A stretch of 64,000 nt of DNA, taken from Variovorax guangxiensis. Lineage in GTDB: Bacteria; Pseudomonadota; Gammaproteobacteria; Burkholderiales; Burkholderiaceae_C. Positions 27,955 to 35,806 of this stretch are shown in pieces; position 1 is the stretch's first letter; the number at the start of each line of letters is the position of its first letter. The stretch covers positions 124,001 through 188,000 of the forward strand of contig NZ_RXFT01000002.1 of NCBI RefSeq assembly GCF_003952165.1, written 5' to 3'. The position numbers and the translations under genes are program-made. Under the pieces are notes generated by a model, which saw only the letters and a list, made by a program, of their open reading frames with translations, did not search any database and was not told the DNA's origin.

Positions 27955-28064
27955 GGCCCGAAGGGTTACCCAATGTTGTCCATGTCGCGGGTACAAACCG
28001 GAAGCGCGGCTGCGCACAGTGACAGCGGCATGACAAGTGCTTGTCGCATAACGAAAAAAGCGGC

Positions 28065-28103
28065 ATGTCCACAGAGGGAGGCGACCCTTATCTACTACTA
28101 CTA
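28065..28103 (+). promoter_or_regulatory. DnaA box, GC-rich spacer and DnaA-trio array
   Basis: ATGTCCACA (28065-28073, two mismatches) is followed by a GC-rich stretch, a TTATCTAC box-like sequence (28088-28095) and CTA x4 (28092-28103). On the opposite strand this reads TAG x4 with its 3' end toward the box, the polarity needed for DnaA to extend from the duplex onto single-stranded trios. Confidence 0.65.
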
Positions 28104-28240
28104 ATTTGAATAAGAAAAACAAGAAGACAAGAAGAGGAAAAGCCGCGCCCGAAAAAAACGCCGCGAATGGCCGCGCCGGTCCCGGAAGCCGGGGGCGAAC
28201 CGGCCCTCCCGGCCGGTCCTCCCCTCGGTAACATCCGTGG

Positions 28241-29035
28241 ATGAGCTTCAAACCCCGGATCCTGATCGCCGAAGACGAGTCGGGCATCGCCGACACGCTG
28301 CAATACGTCCTGAAAAGCGACGGATTCATCCCTGTCTGGTGCGCCACGGCCGAGGAAGCGATTGCCCAGTTCGCGCAGGAACCACCGGCGCTGGCCATCC
28401 TGGACATCGGACTGCCCGACCTCAACGGTTTCGAGCTCTTCAAGCGCCTGCAGGCGCTCAACCAGTCCATGGGAGGACCGGAGGTGCCCATGGTGTTCCT
28501 CACGGCCCGCAGCGACGAAATAGACCGCGTGGTGGGCCTCGAACTGGGCGCCGACGACTACATCGCCAAGCCCTTTTCTCCAAGGGAGCTGGTCGCGCGC
28601 GTGCGGACCATCCTGCGACGCAGTGCCAGGAGCGGCTCAGGAGCCCCCCAAGGCGCCGCGGGCACGAATCACGTGGGGGGGCATCAAACTTCCGCGAACG
28701 GCGCTCCTGCGGGCTCCCAGGCCCCCGTATCGCCCTTCGCACTGGATACCGAGCGCATGCAGATCCGCTACTACGGCCGGCTGCTCGAACTCTCGCGCTA
28801 TGAATACGGCCTGCTGAGACTCCTGGTGCAGCGCCCCGGCCGCGTCTTCACGCGCGATGAAATGCTCGAACTCGTCTGGGACGACTCCAGCGACAGCTTC
28901 GACCGAACCGTCGACGCCCACATCAAGACCCTGCGCGCCAAGCTCAAGGCGATCGCGCCGGAAGTGGAGCCGATCCGCACGCTGCGCGGCACCGGCTACG
29001 CGCTGAACGAAGAACTGCCCGCCAAGGCGTCGTGA
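28241..29035 (+). CDS. creB: Two-component response regulator CreB
   Basis: A 264-residue OmpR-family regulator. The receiver has AEDE near the N-terminus, phospho-acceptor Asp55 in ILDIGLPDLNG and Lys in ADDYIAKPFSPREL. The winged-helix output domain runs from about residue 165 (LDTERMQIRYYGRLLELSRYE) to RTLRGTGYAL. Between the domains lies an unusually long Gly/Ser/Ala/His linker of about 40 residues (128-165), which makes it longer than E. coli CreB (229). Assigned to CreB because of the adjacent CreC-type kinase and the nearby creD. Its stop overlaps creC by 4 nt. Confidence 0.9.
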   Translation: MSFKPRILIAEDESGIADTLQYVLKSDGFIPVWCATAEEAIAQFAQEPPALAILDIGLPDLNGFELFKRLQALNQSMGGPEVPMVFLTARSDEIDRVVGLELGADDYIAKPFSPRELVARVRTILRRSARSGSGAPQGAAGTNHVGGHQTSANGAPAGSQAPVSPFALDTERMQIRYYGRLLELSRYEYGLLRLLVQRPGRVFTRDEMLELVWDDSSDSFDRTVDAHIKTLRAKLKAIAPEVEPIRTLRGTGYALNEELPAKAS

Positions 29036-30474
29036 CACGGCGCACGCGCATCTTCATCGGGATCCTGCTGATCTACACGGCGGGCATCGCCTTCCTTCTC
29101 TATCGCGTCGTCTCCGACATCGATCCCCGCTATCGCGAATCCGCCGAGGAATCGCTGGTAGAAACCTCGCAGCTCGTGGCCAGCCTGGTCGAGCAGGACG
29201 TGATCGCCGGCGCCATCAACACCGCGCGGCTGGAGCCTTTGTTCCGCACCGTCTACGCGCGCGAGTTCTCGGCGCAGATCTACAACCTGCACAAGAGCCG
29301 CGTCGAATTGCGCGTGTATGTCACCGACCGCAACGGCCGCGTCATGTTCGACTCGCTCGGCAGGCATCTCGGCGCCGACTATTCGAAGTGGAGCGACGTG
29401 AGCCGCACGCTCGCCGGCCTTTACGGCGCGCGCACGTCGCGCGACGTCGACGGCGATCCGCGCACCTCGGTCATGTACGTGGGCGCGCCGATCCGCTGGA
29501 ACAACGAGATCGTCGGCATGGTCAGCGTCGGCAAGCCGGTGCAAAGCTTCGGCCAGTTCGTGGAAGACGCGCGCGGGCGCACCATCTGGGTCGGCGTGGG
29601 TTCGGCGCTCGCGCTGCTGCTGCTCACCTTGATCGTCTCGGTCTGGCTGGTGCGGCCCTTCGGCCTGATCCGCGACTACTGGACCTGGGTGCGCGCCCAG
29701 CGCAGCCTGAGCCTTTCACGCATGGTGAGGCGCGCTATCGACGGCGTGCGCACAGGTTTCAGCGAAATGCGCGACGCACTCACCGGCCGCAACTACGTGG
29801 CCGACTACGTCCAGACCTTCACGCACGAAGTGAAGAGCCCGCTCTCCGCCATCCGCGGCGCGGCCGAGCTGCTGCAGGAACCGTCGATGCCGCACGCCGA
29901 GCGCGAACGGTTCCTGAAGAACATCGAGCGCGAGACCCAACGCATCCAGGAAATCGTCGACCGCATGATGGAACTTACCGCGCTGGAGACGCGGCGCGCG
30001 CTCGACCGCACGGAGCCGGTGTCGCTCGCCGCGCTGATCGAAGACATCGCCGCGAGCGCGCAGCCTGCGGCCGCGAAGCGCAACATCAGGCTGCTCGTGA
30101 ACATCCGCAACGAAGCCCGCACCGAGGGCGACCCCTTCCTGCTGCGCCGCGCCATCAGCAACCTGCTCGACAACGCCATCGACTTCTCGCCGCTGGACAG
30201 CGAGGTGCTGCTCACCCTCGAAACCACTTCCAAGCTGGCCCGCGTGAGCGTGCGCGACCATGGCCCCGGCATTCCGGATTACGCGCAGGAAAAAGTCTTC
30301 GAGAAGTTCTATTCGCTCGCCAGGCCGCACAGCCAGAAGAAGAGCACCGGGCTGGGCCTTGCCTTCGTCAAGGAGATCGCGGCCTTGCACCACGGCCGCA
30401 TCGACCTGGGCAACGCATCGCGCGGCGGGGCGGTGGCTACGCTGACGTTGCCGTTGTCGTCATCGCATCACTGA
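29032..30474 (+). CDS. creC: Sensor histidine kinase CreC
   Basis: A 480-residue membrane kinase. A first helix (residues 8-26, FIGILLIYTAGIAFLLYRV) and a second at about 180-205 flank a periplasmic CreC-type sensor region with RHLGADYSKWSDVSRTLAG, a Cache-like segment. The phospho-acceptor is His265 in TFTHEVKSPLSAIRGAAEL. ATPase boxes: LDNAIDFSPLD, DHGPGIP and KKSTGLGLAFVKEI. Length matches E. coli CreC (474). GTG start at 29032 overlaps the creB stop. Its 3' end overlaps the convergent desaturase gene by 15 bp. Confidence 0.92.
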   Translation: MTRRTRIFIGILLIYTAGIAFLLYRVVSDIDPRYRESAEESLVETSQLVASLVEQDVIAGAINTARLEPLFRTVYAREFSAQIYNLHKSRVELRVYVTDRNGRVMFDSLGRHLGADYSKWSDVSRTLAGLYGARTSRDVDGDPRTSVMYVGAPIRWNNEIVGMVSVGKPVQSFGQFVEDARGRTIWVGVGSALALLLLTLIVSVWLVRPFGLIRDYWTWVRAQRSLSLSRMVRRAIDGVRTGFSEMRDALTGRNYVADYVQTFTHEVKSPLSAIRGAAELLQEPSMPHAERERFLKNIERETQRIQEIVDRMMELTALETRRALDRTEPVSLAALIEDIAASAQPAAAKRNIRLLVNIRNEARTEGDPFLLRRAISNLLDNAIDFSPLDSEVLLTLETTSKLARVSVRDHGPGIPDYAQEKVFEKFYSLARPHSQKKSTGLGLAFVKEIAALHHGRIDLGNASRGGAVATLTLPLSSSHH

Positions 30475-31377
30475 GCGGATTTCGACAAGCTCGGGGCGCG
30501 GCGGCAGCGAATCCGGCTGGCGCAGATCCCATGCCATGCCGCAGCGCTCGAACAACCTGAGCATCCACCAGCCCGGATCCCATTCGCCGGGCGCGAGTCC
30601 CAGCCGAGCCGAGCCCGGATAGGCATGGTGGTTGTTGTGCCAGCTCTCGCCCATGGTCAACAGCGAAGTCCATGGGATGTTGCGTCCCTGTACGGCGGCA
30701 CCGCGCACCTCGTAATTCATCTCGCCCTGGTTGTGCGCGAACCAGCCGATCAGCCAATGGCCCAGCACGCCGGCAGTGACGCGTGCGCATACGCCCCAGA
30801 AGACGAAAGCCCATCCGCCCCAGAGATAAAAGAGCAAGGCGACAGGCAGTTGCTGCAGCATCCAGGTTCTTTCGAGCCAGTGCAGCAAGCGGTCGTTCGC
30901 GACGAGAGGCTCGATCCGGATGTCGGGCGGATGCGAGAGATGCAGCTCGCAGTGAAGCTGCCACCAGGCATCCGTCCAGAAACCGCGGCCGTGCCTCAGG
31001 TAGTCGTGACAGACCGACAGACGTTGCGCGTAGTCGCGCAACTCGTGCTGGCGAAGAATTCCCAGAGGGCCCGCAAGGCCGACCAGCACGCCGCAATAGA
31101 TCAACGTGCAGCGCAGCCATCGGGGGCATTGGAAGCTGTGATGAATCAGCTGGCGATGGCTGCCCAGCGAGTGGCCGAACAACAGCACGAACGCGGTGCT
31201 GGCGACGAAAAGCGCGAATGCATCCCACCGGAAAAAGAAAAAACCGCCAACCAGTGCGGCAGCGGCCATGCCCGAGAACCAGAGCGACTTGACCGGTGCG
31301 TACAGAACTTCGCCTTGGCAGACGAAATCGCCCTGTCCCGCGTGAACCCGATGGTGATCGAGACCGGTGGACTGCAT
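30460..31377 (-). CDS. Fatty-acid desaturase-like membrane protein
   Basis: A 305-residue member of the membrane fatty-acid desaturase family. Histidine boxes: GSHRQLIHHSF (HxxxxH), CELHLSH, and the last box SWHNNHHAYPGSARLG, which is the best conserved. Four to five helices flank them. The middle box departs from the usual HxxHH, so substrate and even activity are uncertain. It is the last gene of the creD-nagZ-mrcA operon and overlaps the end of creC, which is transcribed toward it. Confidence 0.8.
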   Translation of the reverse strand: MQSTGLDHHRVHAGQGDFVCQGEVLYAPVKSLWFSGMAAAALVGGFFFFRWDAFALFVASTAFVLLFGHSLGSHRQLIHHSFQCPRWLRCTLIYCGVLVGLAGPLGILRQHELRDYAQRLSVCHDYLRHGRGFWTDAWWQLHCELHLSHPPDIRIEPLVANDRLLHWLERTWMLQQLPVALLFYLWGGWAFVFWGVCARVTAGVLGHWLIGWFAHNQGEMNYEVRGAAVQGRNIPWTSLLTMGESWHNNHHAYPGSARLGLAPGEWDPGWWMLRLFERCGMAWDLRQPDSLPPRPELVEIRSVMR

Positions 31378-31387
31378 TGCAGGAAGC

Positions 31388-31993
31388 TCAGCGCCCGATC
31401 AGCGCGCAATAGGCTTCGCGCGTCTGCGGGCTCACCGCACGCAGTGCCTGCAGGTACTGCGTCTGGTGCTGCCCGATCATGCGCGCCGACGCCACCGTCT
31501 TCGATCGGCAATACCAGTGGCAGGTGTGCTGCAACAGGAACAGCTCGGCCGACATCATGTAGGCCTTGGACTTGGGTGTGCGGCCTGCTTCGTTGCGCAT
31601 CACGCCGGCGATGCCGCGTGCGTGGATGAGCAACGCCTGGCGCATGTCGAAGGCCGCCGACGGAAAGAACTGGGTGAAGAGCGGAATGGCCACGGGCAGC
31701 TTGCTCACGCGGGTGACGGGTTCGGGCATGCGCGAGAACTCGGCTGCGAAGCCATCGATCTGGCCGGAGAGTTTTTCCTCTGTGCTGTCCAGGATCTGCC
31801 AGATCTGGCGGCGGCGCTCGGCGTCGTCCTCGCCGAGGCAGCGCATGTAGCCGGATGTGAGGCTCTCCATCAGCTTTTCGATCTGATAGCGGCCGAGGTG
31901 GCTCGCCAGCAGGGCGATGCGCAGGCGTTGTTCCCTGGACTTGAGGATGTAGAAGCCGGCGGCGACGAGCGCCACCAGGGTGAGGATTTCCAT
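31388..31993 (-). CDS. Conserved hypothetical protein with one N-terminal membrane helix
   Basis: A 201-residue protein I do not recognise. A helix MEILTLVALVAAGFYIL (residues 1-17) anchors it; the rest is soluble and helical, with conserved-looking segments EKLMESLTSGYMRCLGEDDAERRRQIW, FFPSAAFDMRQALLIHARGI and LQHTCHWYCRSKTVASARM, including a Cys/His pair. Start at 31993 is chosen because the longer frame upstream is Arg/Ser-rich. It lies between mrcA (97 nt upstream) and the desaturase (10 nt downstream). Confidence 0.75.
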   Translation of the reverse strand: MEILTLVALVAAGFYILKSREQRLRIALLASHLGRYQIEKLMESLTSGYMRCLGEDDAERRRQIWQILDSTEEKLSGQIDGFAAEFSRMPEPVTRVSKLPVAIPLFTQFFPSAAFDMRQALLIHARGIAGVMRNEAGRTPKSKAYMMSAELFLLQHTCHWYCRSKTVASARMIGQHQTQYLQALRAVSPQTREAYCALIGR

Positions 31994-32090
31994 GGATGCG
32001 GGAGAAGGAGAAAAAGGAAAAGGCGGGAAGCGGTACCGAGTGTAGGCACCGCGAACCCGCCTTCGCTTCCGGTTTCTCGAAGAAGTCCGG

Positions 32091-34496
32091 CTACCGGAAG
32101 AAATCGAGGATCCGGTTGCGTTCCTCCGGCGGGGGCGGCGCACCGACGGGCGCGCCGGTGAGCTGCTCGACCGGCGGCGGCAGCGTGTCGCTGCTCTCCA
32201 GGCCCAGGCTCGCCACGTTGTGGCCCGGCGTGAAATCGTCGAAGTACCACTCGCCGTCGATGCTCACCACGCCCTCGGGCTGGGCCGGGTGAGTCACGGG
32301 CACGCCCTGCAGCGCGGTCTGCATGTAGCCGGTCCAGATCGGCAGGCTCAGGCTGCCGCCGGTCTCGCCGCGCACGCCGAGCTGGCGCGGCGTGTCGTAG
32401 CCGACCCATGCGATGCCCACCATGGTCGGCTGGAAGCCCGCGAACCAGGTGTCGAAGGAGTCGTTGGTGGTGCCGGTCTTGCCGTAGAGGTCGTCGCGCT
32501 TGAGTGCCTGGTAGGCCTTGAAGCCGGTGCCGTTTCGCACCACGCTCTGCAGCAGCGAGTCCATGATGAAGGCGTTGCGCTGCGGGATGGCGCGGCGCGA
32601 TTCGTCGAGCACCGGCGGCTCGGTCTCCATGATGACCTTGTCGCGCAGGTCGGTGACGCGCGTGACGAGGTAGGGATTGACGCGGTAGCCGCCGTTGGCG
32701 AACACCGAGTAGCCCACTGCCATCTGCATCGGCGTGACCGAGCCCGCGCCCAGGCCCATCGGCAGGTTGGCGGGCTGCTTGTCCTTGTCGAAGCCGAACC
32801 TGGTGACCCAGTCCTGCGCATAGGGAGTGCCGATGGACTGCAGCACGCGCAGCGTGACGAGGTTCTTCGACTTCATCAGGGCGGTGCGCAGCGGCATCGG
32901 GCCTTCGTAGGTGCCCTCGAAGTTCTTCGGCTCCCAGGGCTGGCCGCCGTTGGCGCTGGCGTCGAAGTAAAGCGGCGCGTCGTTCACCACGGTAGCGGGC
33001 GTGAAGCCTTTCTCGAGCGCGGCCGAGTAGATGAAGGGCTTGAAGCTCGAACCCGGCTGGCGCCAGGCCTGCGTCACGTGGTTGAACTTGTTCTTGCCGT
33101 AGTCGAAGCCGCCCACCAGCGCCTTGATGGCGCCGCTGCGCGGATCCATGCCGATGAAGGCACCCTCCACCTCGGGCAGCTGCGTGATTTCCCAGGTGTT
33201 CTTCGGCGTCTTCGCCACGCGGATGACCGCGCCGCGGCGGATCTTGATGTTGGGCGGCGCCTTCGCAGCAAGGCCCGATTGCGCCGGTTTCAAACCATCG
33301 CCCGTGATCTGGATGGTTTCGCCGTTCGCGCGCACCGCGCTGATTTCCTTCGCGCTCGCATCGAGCACCACGGCCGCGATCACGTCGCCGTTATCGGGAT
33401 GCTCGGCCAGCGCGTCGTCCACCGCTTCGTCGATTTCCTTCTGCTCGCTCGGCAGGTCGACGAACTTCTCGGGCCCGCGGTACGGCTGGCGGCGTTCGTA
33501 GTCCATGATGCCCTTGCGCAGCGACCTGTACGCCGCAGCCTGGTCGGCCGCCACGATCGAGGTGTAGACCTTCATGCCGCTGGTGTAGATGCTGTCGCCG
33601 TACTGCGCGTACATCATCTGGCGCACCGTCTCGGCAACGTACTCGGCATGCAGCCGGTTGGGGTCGGCCGCATCGCGCAGGTGCAGCTCTTCCTTCTTCG
33701 CGGCGGCCGCCTGCTCGGCGGTGATGAAGCCGGTCTCCTGCATGCGGTCGATCACATACAGCTGGCGCGCACGCGCGCGGCGCGGGTTGGCCACCGGGTT
33801 GTTCGCACCGGGCGCCTTCGGCAGGCCGGCCAGCATCGCGGCCTCGGCGATGGTGATGTTCTGCAGCGGCTTGCCGAAGTAGGTTTCGGCCGCGGCGGCG
33901 AAACCGTAGGCGCGGTTGCCGAGGTAGATCTGGTTCAGGTAGATCTCGAGGATCTGGTCCTTCGTGAGCTGCTGCTCCAGCCGCATGGCCAGCAGGATCT
34001 CGTAGGTCTTGCGGCTCATGGTCCGCTCGGATGTCAGGTACACGTTGCGCGCCACCTGCATGGTGATGGTCGAGGCCCCCTGCTTGCGGCCGCCCTTCAG
34101 GCTGGCGACCGCTGCACGCAGGAAGCCCTTGTAGTCCACGCCGCCGTGGTCGTAGAAGCGCGCGTCCTCCACGGCCAGCACGGCGTCCTTCATCACCTTG
34201 GGAATGTTGGCGAAAGGCGTGAGGTTGCGGCGCTCCTCACCGAACTCGCCGATCAGCTGGCCTTCGGTCGAGTACACGCGAAGCGGCAGCTTGGGGCGGT
34301 AGTCGGAAAGCTCCGAGACGTCGGGCAGCTTCGGGTAGATGGTGACGACCGCGACGATGGCCGCGACCAGCACCACCAGCGCGCCGGAGCCGACACCGAT
34401 GGCGCCCCAGCCGGCGATGCGCTTCCAGTCGAGGCGGGAATCGCGCGGCGCCGCGCCGTCGTCGCCGGGGGCCTTGGAGTTTGAGCGTTTGAACAT
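32091..34496 (-). CDS. mrcA: Penicillin-binding protein 1A (bifunctional murein polymerase/crosslinker)
   Basis: An 801-residue class A PBP. A single N-terminal helix (residues about 28-55) is followed by the GT51 glycosyltransferase domain with AVLAVEDARFYDHGGVDY (catalytic Glu), GASTITMQVARNV and EIYLNQIYLGNRAYG. A long insert follows, then the transpeptidase domain: PGSSFKPF (active-site Ser), SKN in LMKSKNLVTL, and YGKTGTTNDS. Length is slightly below E. coli PBP1A (850). Start at 34496 is supported by the basic N-terminus MFKRSNSK. The 17-nt spacing to the upstream nagZ-like gene supports one operon. Confidence 0.96.
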   Translation of the reverse strand: MFKRSNSKAPGDDGAAPRDSRLDWKRIAGWGAIGVGSGALVVLVAAIVAVVTIYPKLPDVSELSDYRPKLPLRVYSTEGQLIGEFGEERRNLTPFANIPKVMKDAVLAVEDARFYDHGGVDYKGFLRAAVASLKGGRKQGASTITMQVARNVYLTSERTMSRKTYEILLAMRLEQQLTKDQILEIYLNQIYLGNRAYGFAAAAETYFGKPLQNITIAEAAMLAGLPKAPGANNPVANPRRARARQLYVIDRMQETGFITAEQAAAAKKEELHLRDAADPNRLHAEYVAETVRQMMYAQYGDSIYTSGMKVYTSIVAADQAAAYRSLRKGIMDYERRQPYRGPEKFVDLPSEQKEIDEAVDDALAEHPDNGDVIAAVVLDASAKEISAVRANGETIQITGDGLKPAQSGLAAKAPPNIKIRRGAVIRVAKTPKNTWEITQLPEVEGAFIGMDPRSGAIKALVGGFDYGKNKFNHVTQAWRQPGSSFKPFIYSAALEKGFTPATVVNDAPLYFDASANGGQPWEPKNFEGTYEGPMPLRTALMKSKNLVTLRVLQSIGTPYAQDWVTRFGFDKDKQPANLPMGLGAGSVTPMQMAVGYSVFANGGYRVNPYLVTRVTDLRDKVIMETEPPVLDESRRAIPQRNAFIMDSLLQSVVRNGTGFKAYQALKRDDLYGKTGTTNDSFDTWFAGFQPTMVGIAWVGYDTPRQLGVRGETGGSLSLPIWTGYMQTALQGVPVTHPAQPEGVVSIDGEWYFDDFTPGHNVASLGLESSDTLPPPVEQLTGAPVGAPPPPEERNRILDFFR

Positions 34497-34513
34497 GGGA
34501 AATGCCTGTTTGG

Positions 34514-35806
34514 CTAGCGAAAGGGTTGGAGCCGCGGCGCGCCTGCGCGTTCCGGCTTCCGGAGCGCGAACGTGCCTTGCCGCGCAGCACGCTGCGCGCA
34601 ATGCATCGCGTCGAAGTACTTGTCGTGGTCGAAGGCGATAAGAAGAAGATCCACCCCGGCGTCGAGGGCACGGACGGTGGCGTCGCAAAGACCGCGGTTG
34701 TAGGCCGCGGCCATCGTGAGATCGTCGGTGACGAGCAGGCCCTGGTAGCCCCATTCGCCTCGGATCACCCGCTGCACGATTTTGCGCGAGAAAGAGACCG
34801 GATAAGCGGCGTCGAGTTCCTCAAGGATGACATGGCCCAGCATGATGGCCGCATCCGAATGTTTCGATACGTCTTGAAACGGCTTCCAGTCGTGCGCCGC
34901 GAGCCGGGCGACCGGCGTGCGCAGTTCGGCGGCGAAATGGTGGGTGTCCTCGGTCACGCCGGCCAGGCCGGGAAAGTGCTTGAGCGTGCCTCGCACGCCT
35001 GCCGACTCGAGGCCCAGTTCGTAAGCGAGCGCCACCTGCGCGGTGACCGCCGGGTCGGCCGAGATGGCGCGTTCGTCGATGCGGGTGTGGAAGTCCCAGC
35101 GGCCCGGCGCACGGCCGGTGCGCAGGTCCACCACCGGGCTGAAGTTGAGCGTGACGCCCAGATCGGCGAGCGCCCTGCCCTGCTGCGCGCCGTAGGCATG
35201 GGCGCGCTGGGCGAGTTCGTCTTCTGGCAGATCGGCATCGAGAAGCGAGGCGAGCGCGGGCTGGCGTTCGATCAATGGGGACAGGCGGGAGACAGCGCCG
35301 CCTTCCTGGTCGGTCGCGACGATCAGCGGCGGCAGGCCGGCCGAACGGCGCAGCGCCTGCAGGCCCGCGATCTCGTCGCGCAGCTCTTCGGCCGTGCGGC
35401 CCCTGACATTGCGGCCGGTGACGAAGATGCCGCCGATCAGTCCCTTGCGTGCCAGTTCGCGCAGCTCCCTCGCGTCGTCATAGCCGACGATGAAATGCGC
35501 GCCCACCGCCTGCGCGAGCGGGCCCTCCATCGCATTCACCTCGGCGCGATGCTGGCGCGACATCGCTTCGTTGCACAGCGCCGTGAGCAGGGCTGCGAAT
35601 GCCAGTCCCAGTGCCACGGGCCGCAGCCTGCCCCGTGCGTAGCGCCATGCGAGCGCGATGCCCGCAAGAAGAAAAGCCGGCAGCAGCGGCAGTTCCCAGG
35701 CACGCATGAAGCGCAGGTGCGGGTCCTTCAGGTGCCAGGCCCAGAACCACAGCACGGCCAGCGCCAGCCAGCCCGACGCACCAGCGATGACCCGCAGCAG
35801 CCTCAT
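34514..35806 (-). CDS. nagZ: Family-3 glycoside hydrolase, NagZ-like beta-N-acetylhexosaminidase with N-terminal membrane helices
   Basis: A 430-residue GH3 enzyme, predicted to remove GlcNAc from anhydro-muropeptides. The first about 80 residues hold three hydrophobic segments (LALAVLWFWAWHLK, LLPAFLLAGIALAW, ALGLAFAALLTALCN), not found in soluble NagZ (about 340). The catalytic domain has KHFPGLAGVTEDTHH and the nucleophile motif LLVTDDLTMAAAYNRG. The membrane anchor suggests an envelope rather than cytosolic site, so it may be a NagZ-like variant, not the canonical enzyme. Start at 35806 overlaps creD by 4 nt (ATGA). Confidence 0.85.
   Translation of the reverse strand: MRLLRVIAGASGWLALAVLWFWAWHLKDPHLRFMRAWELPLLPAFLLAGIALAWRYARGRLRPVALGLAFAALLTALCNEAMSRQHRAEVNAMEGPLAQAVGAHFIVGYDDARELRELARKGLIGGIFVTGRNVRGRTAEELRDEIAGLQALRRSAGLPPLIVATDQEGGAVSRLSPLIERQPALASLLDADLPEDELAQRAHAYGAQQGRALADLGVTLNFSPVVDLRTGRAPGRWDFHTRIDERAISADPAVTAQVALAYELGLESAGVRGTLKHFPGLAGVTEDTHHFAAELRTPVARLAAHDWKPFQDVSKHSDAAIMLGHVILEELDAAYPVSFSRKIVQRVIRGEWGYQGLLVTDDLTMAAAYNRGLCDATVRALDAGVDLLLIAFDHDKYFDAMHCAQRAARQGTFALRKPERAGAPRLQPFR

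Larger units (their letters stand above)
27740..28145. other. Candidate chromosome replication origin (oriC)
   Basis: This is the only long (566 bp) and clearly AT-richer gap of its kind in the window, between divergent genes (27675-28240 carries no gene). It holds two exact DnaA boxes in opposite orientation (27769, 27946), a two-mismatch box (28065), a GC-rich spacer, four CTA repeats (28092-28103) and then a purine-rich AT stretch to 28140 that could unwind. This order (box, GC-rich spacer, DnaA-trios, AT-rich) is the basal unwinding unit described for many bacterial origins, and the trios have the right polarity. parAB and two parS sites are about 20 kb away, as expected near an origin. 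dnaA itself is not in the window. Confidence 0.65.
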
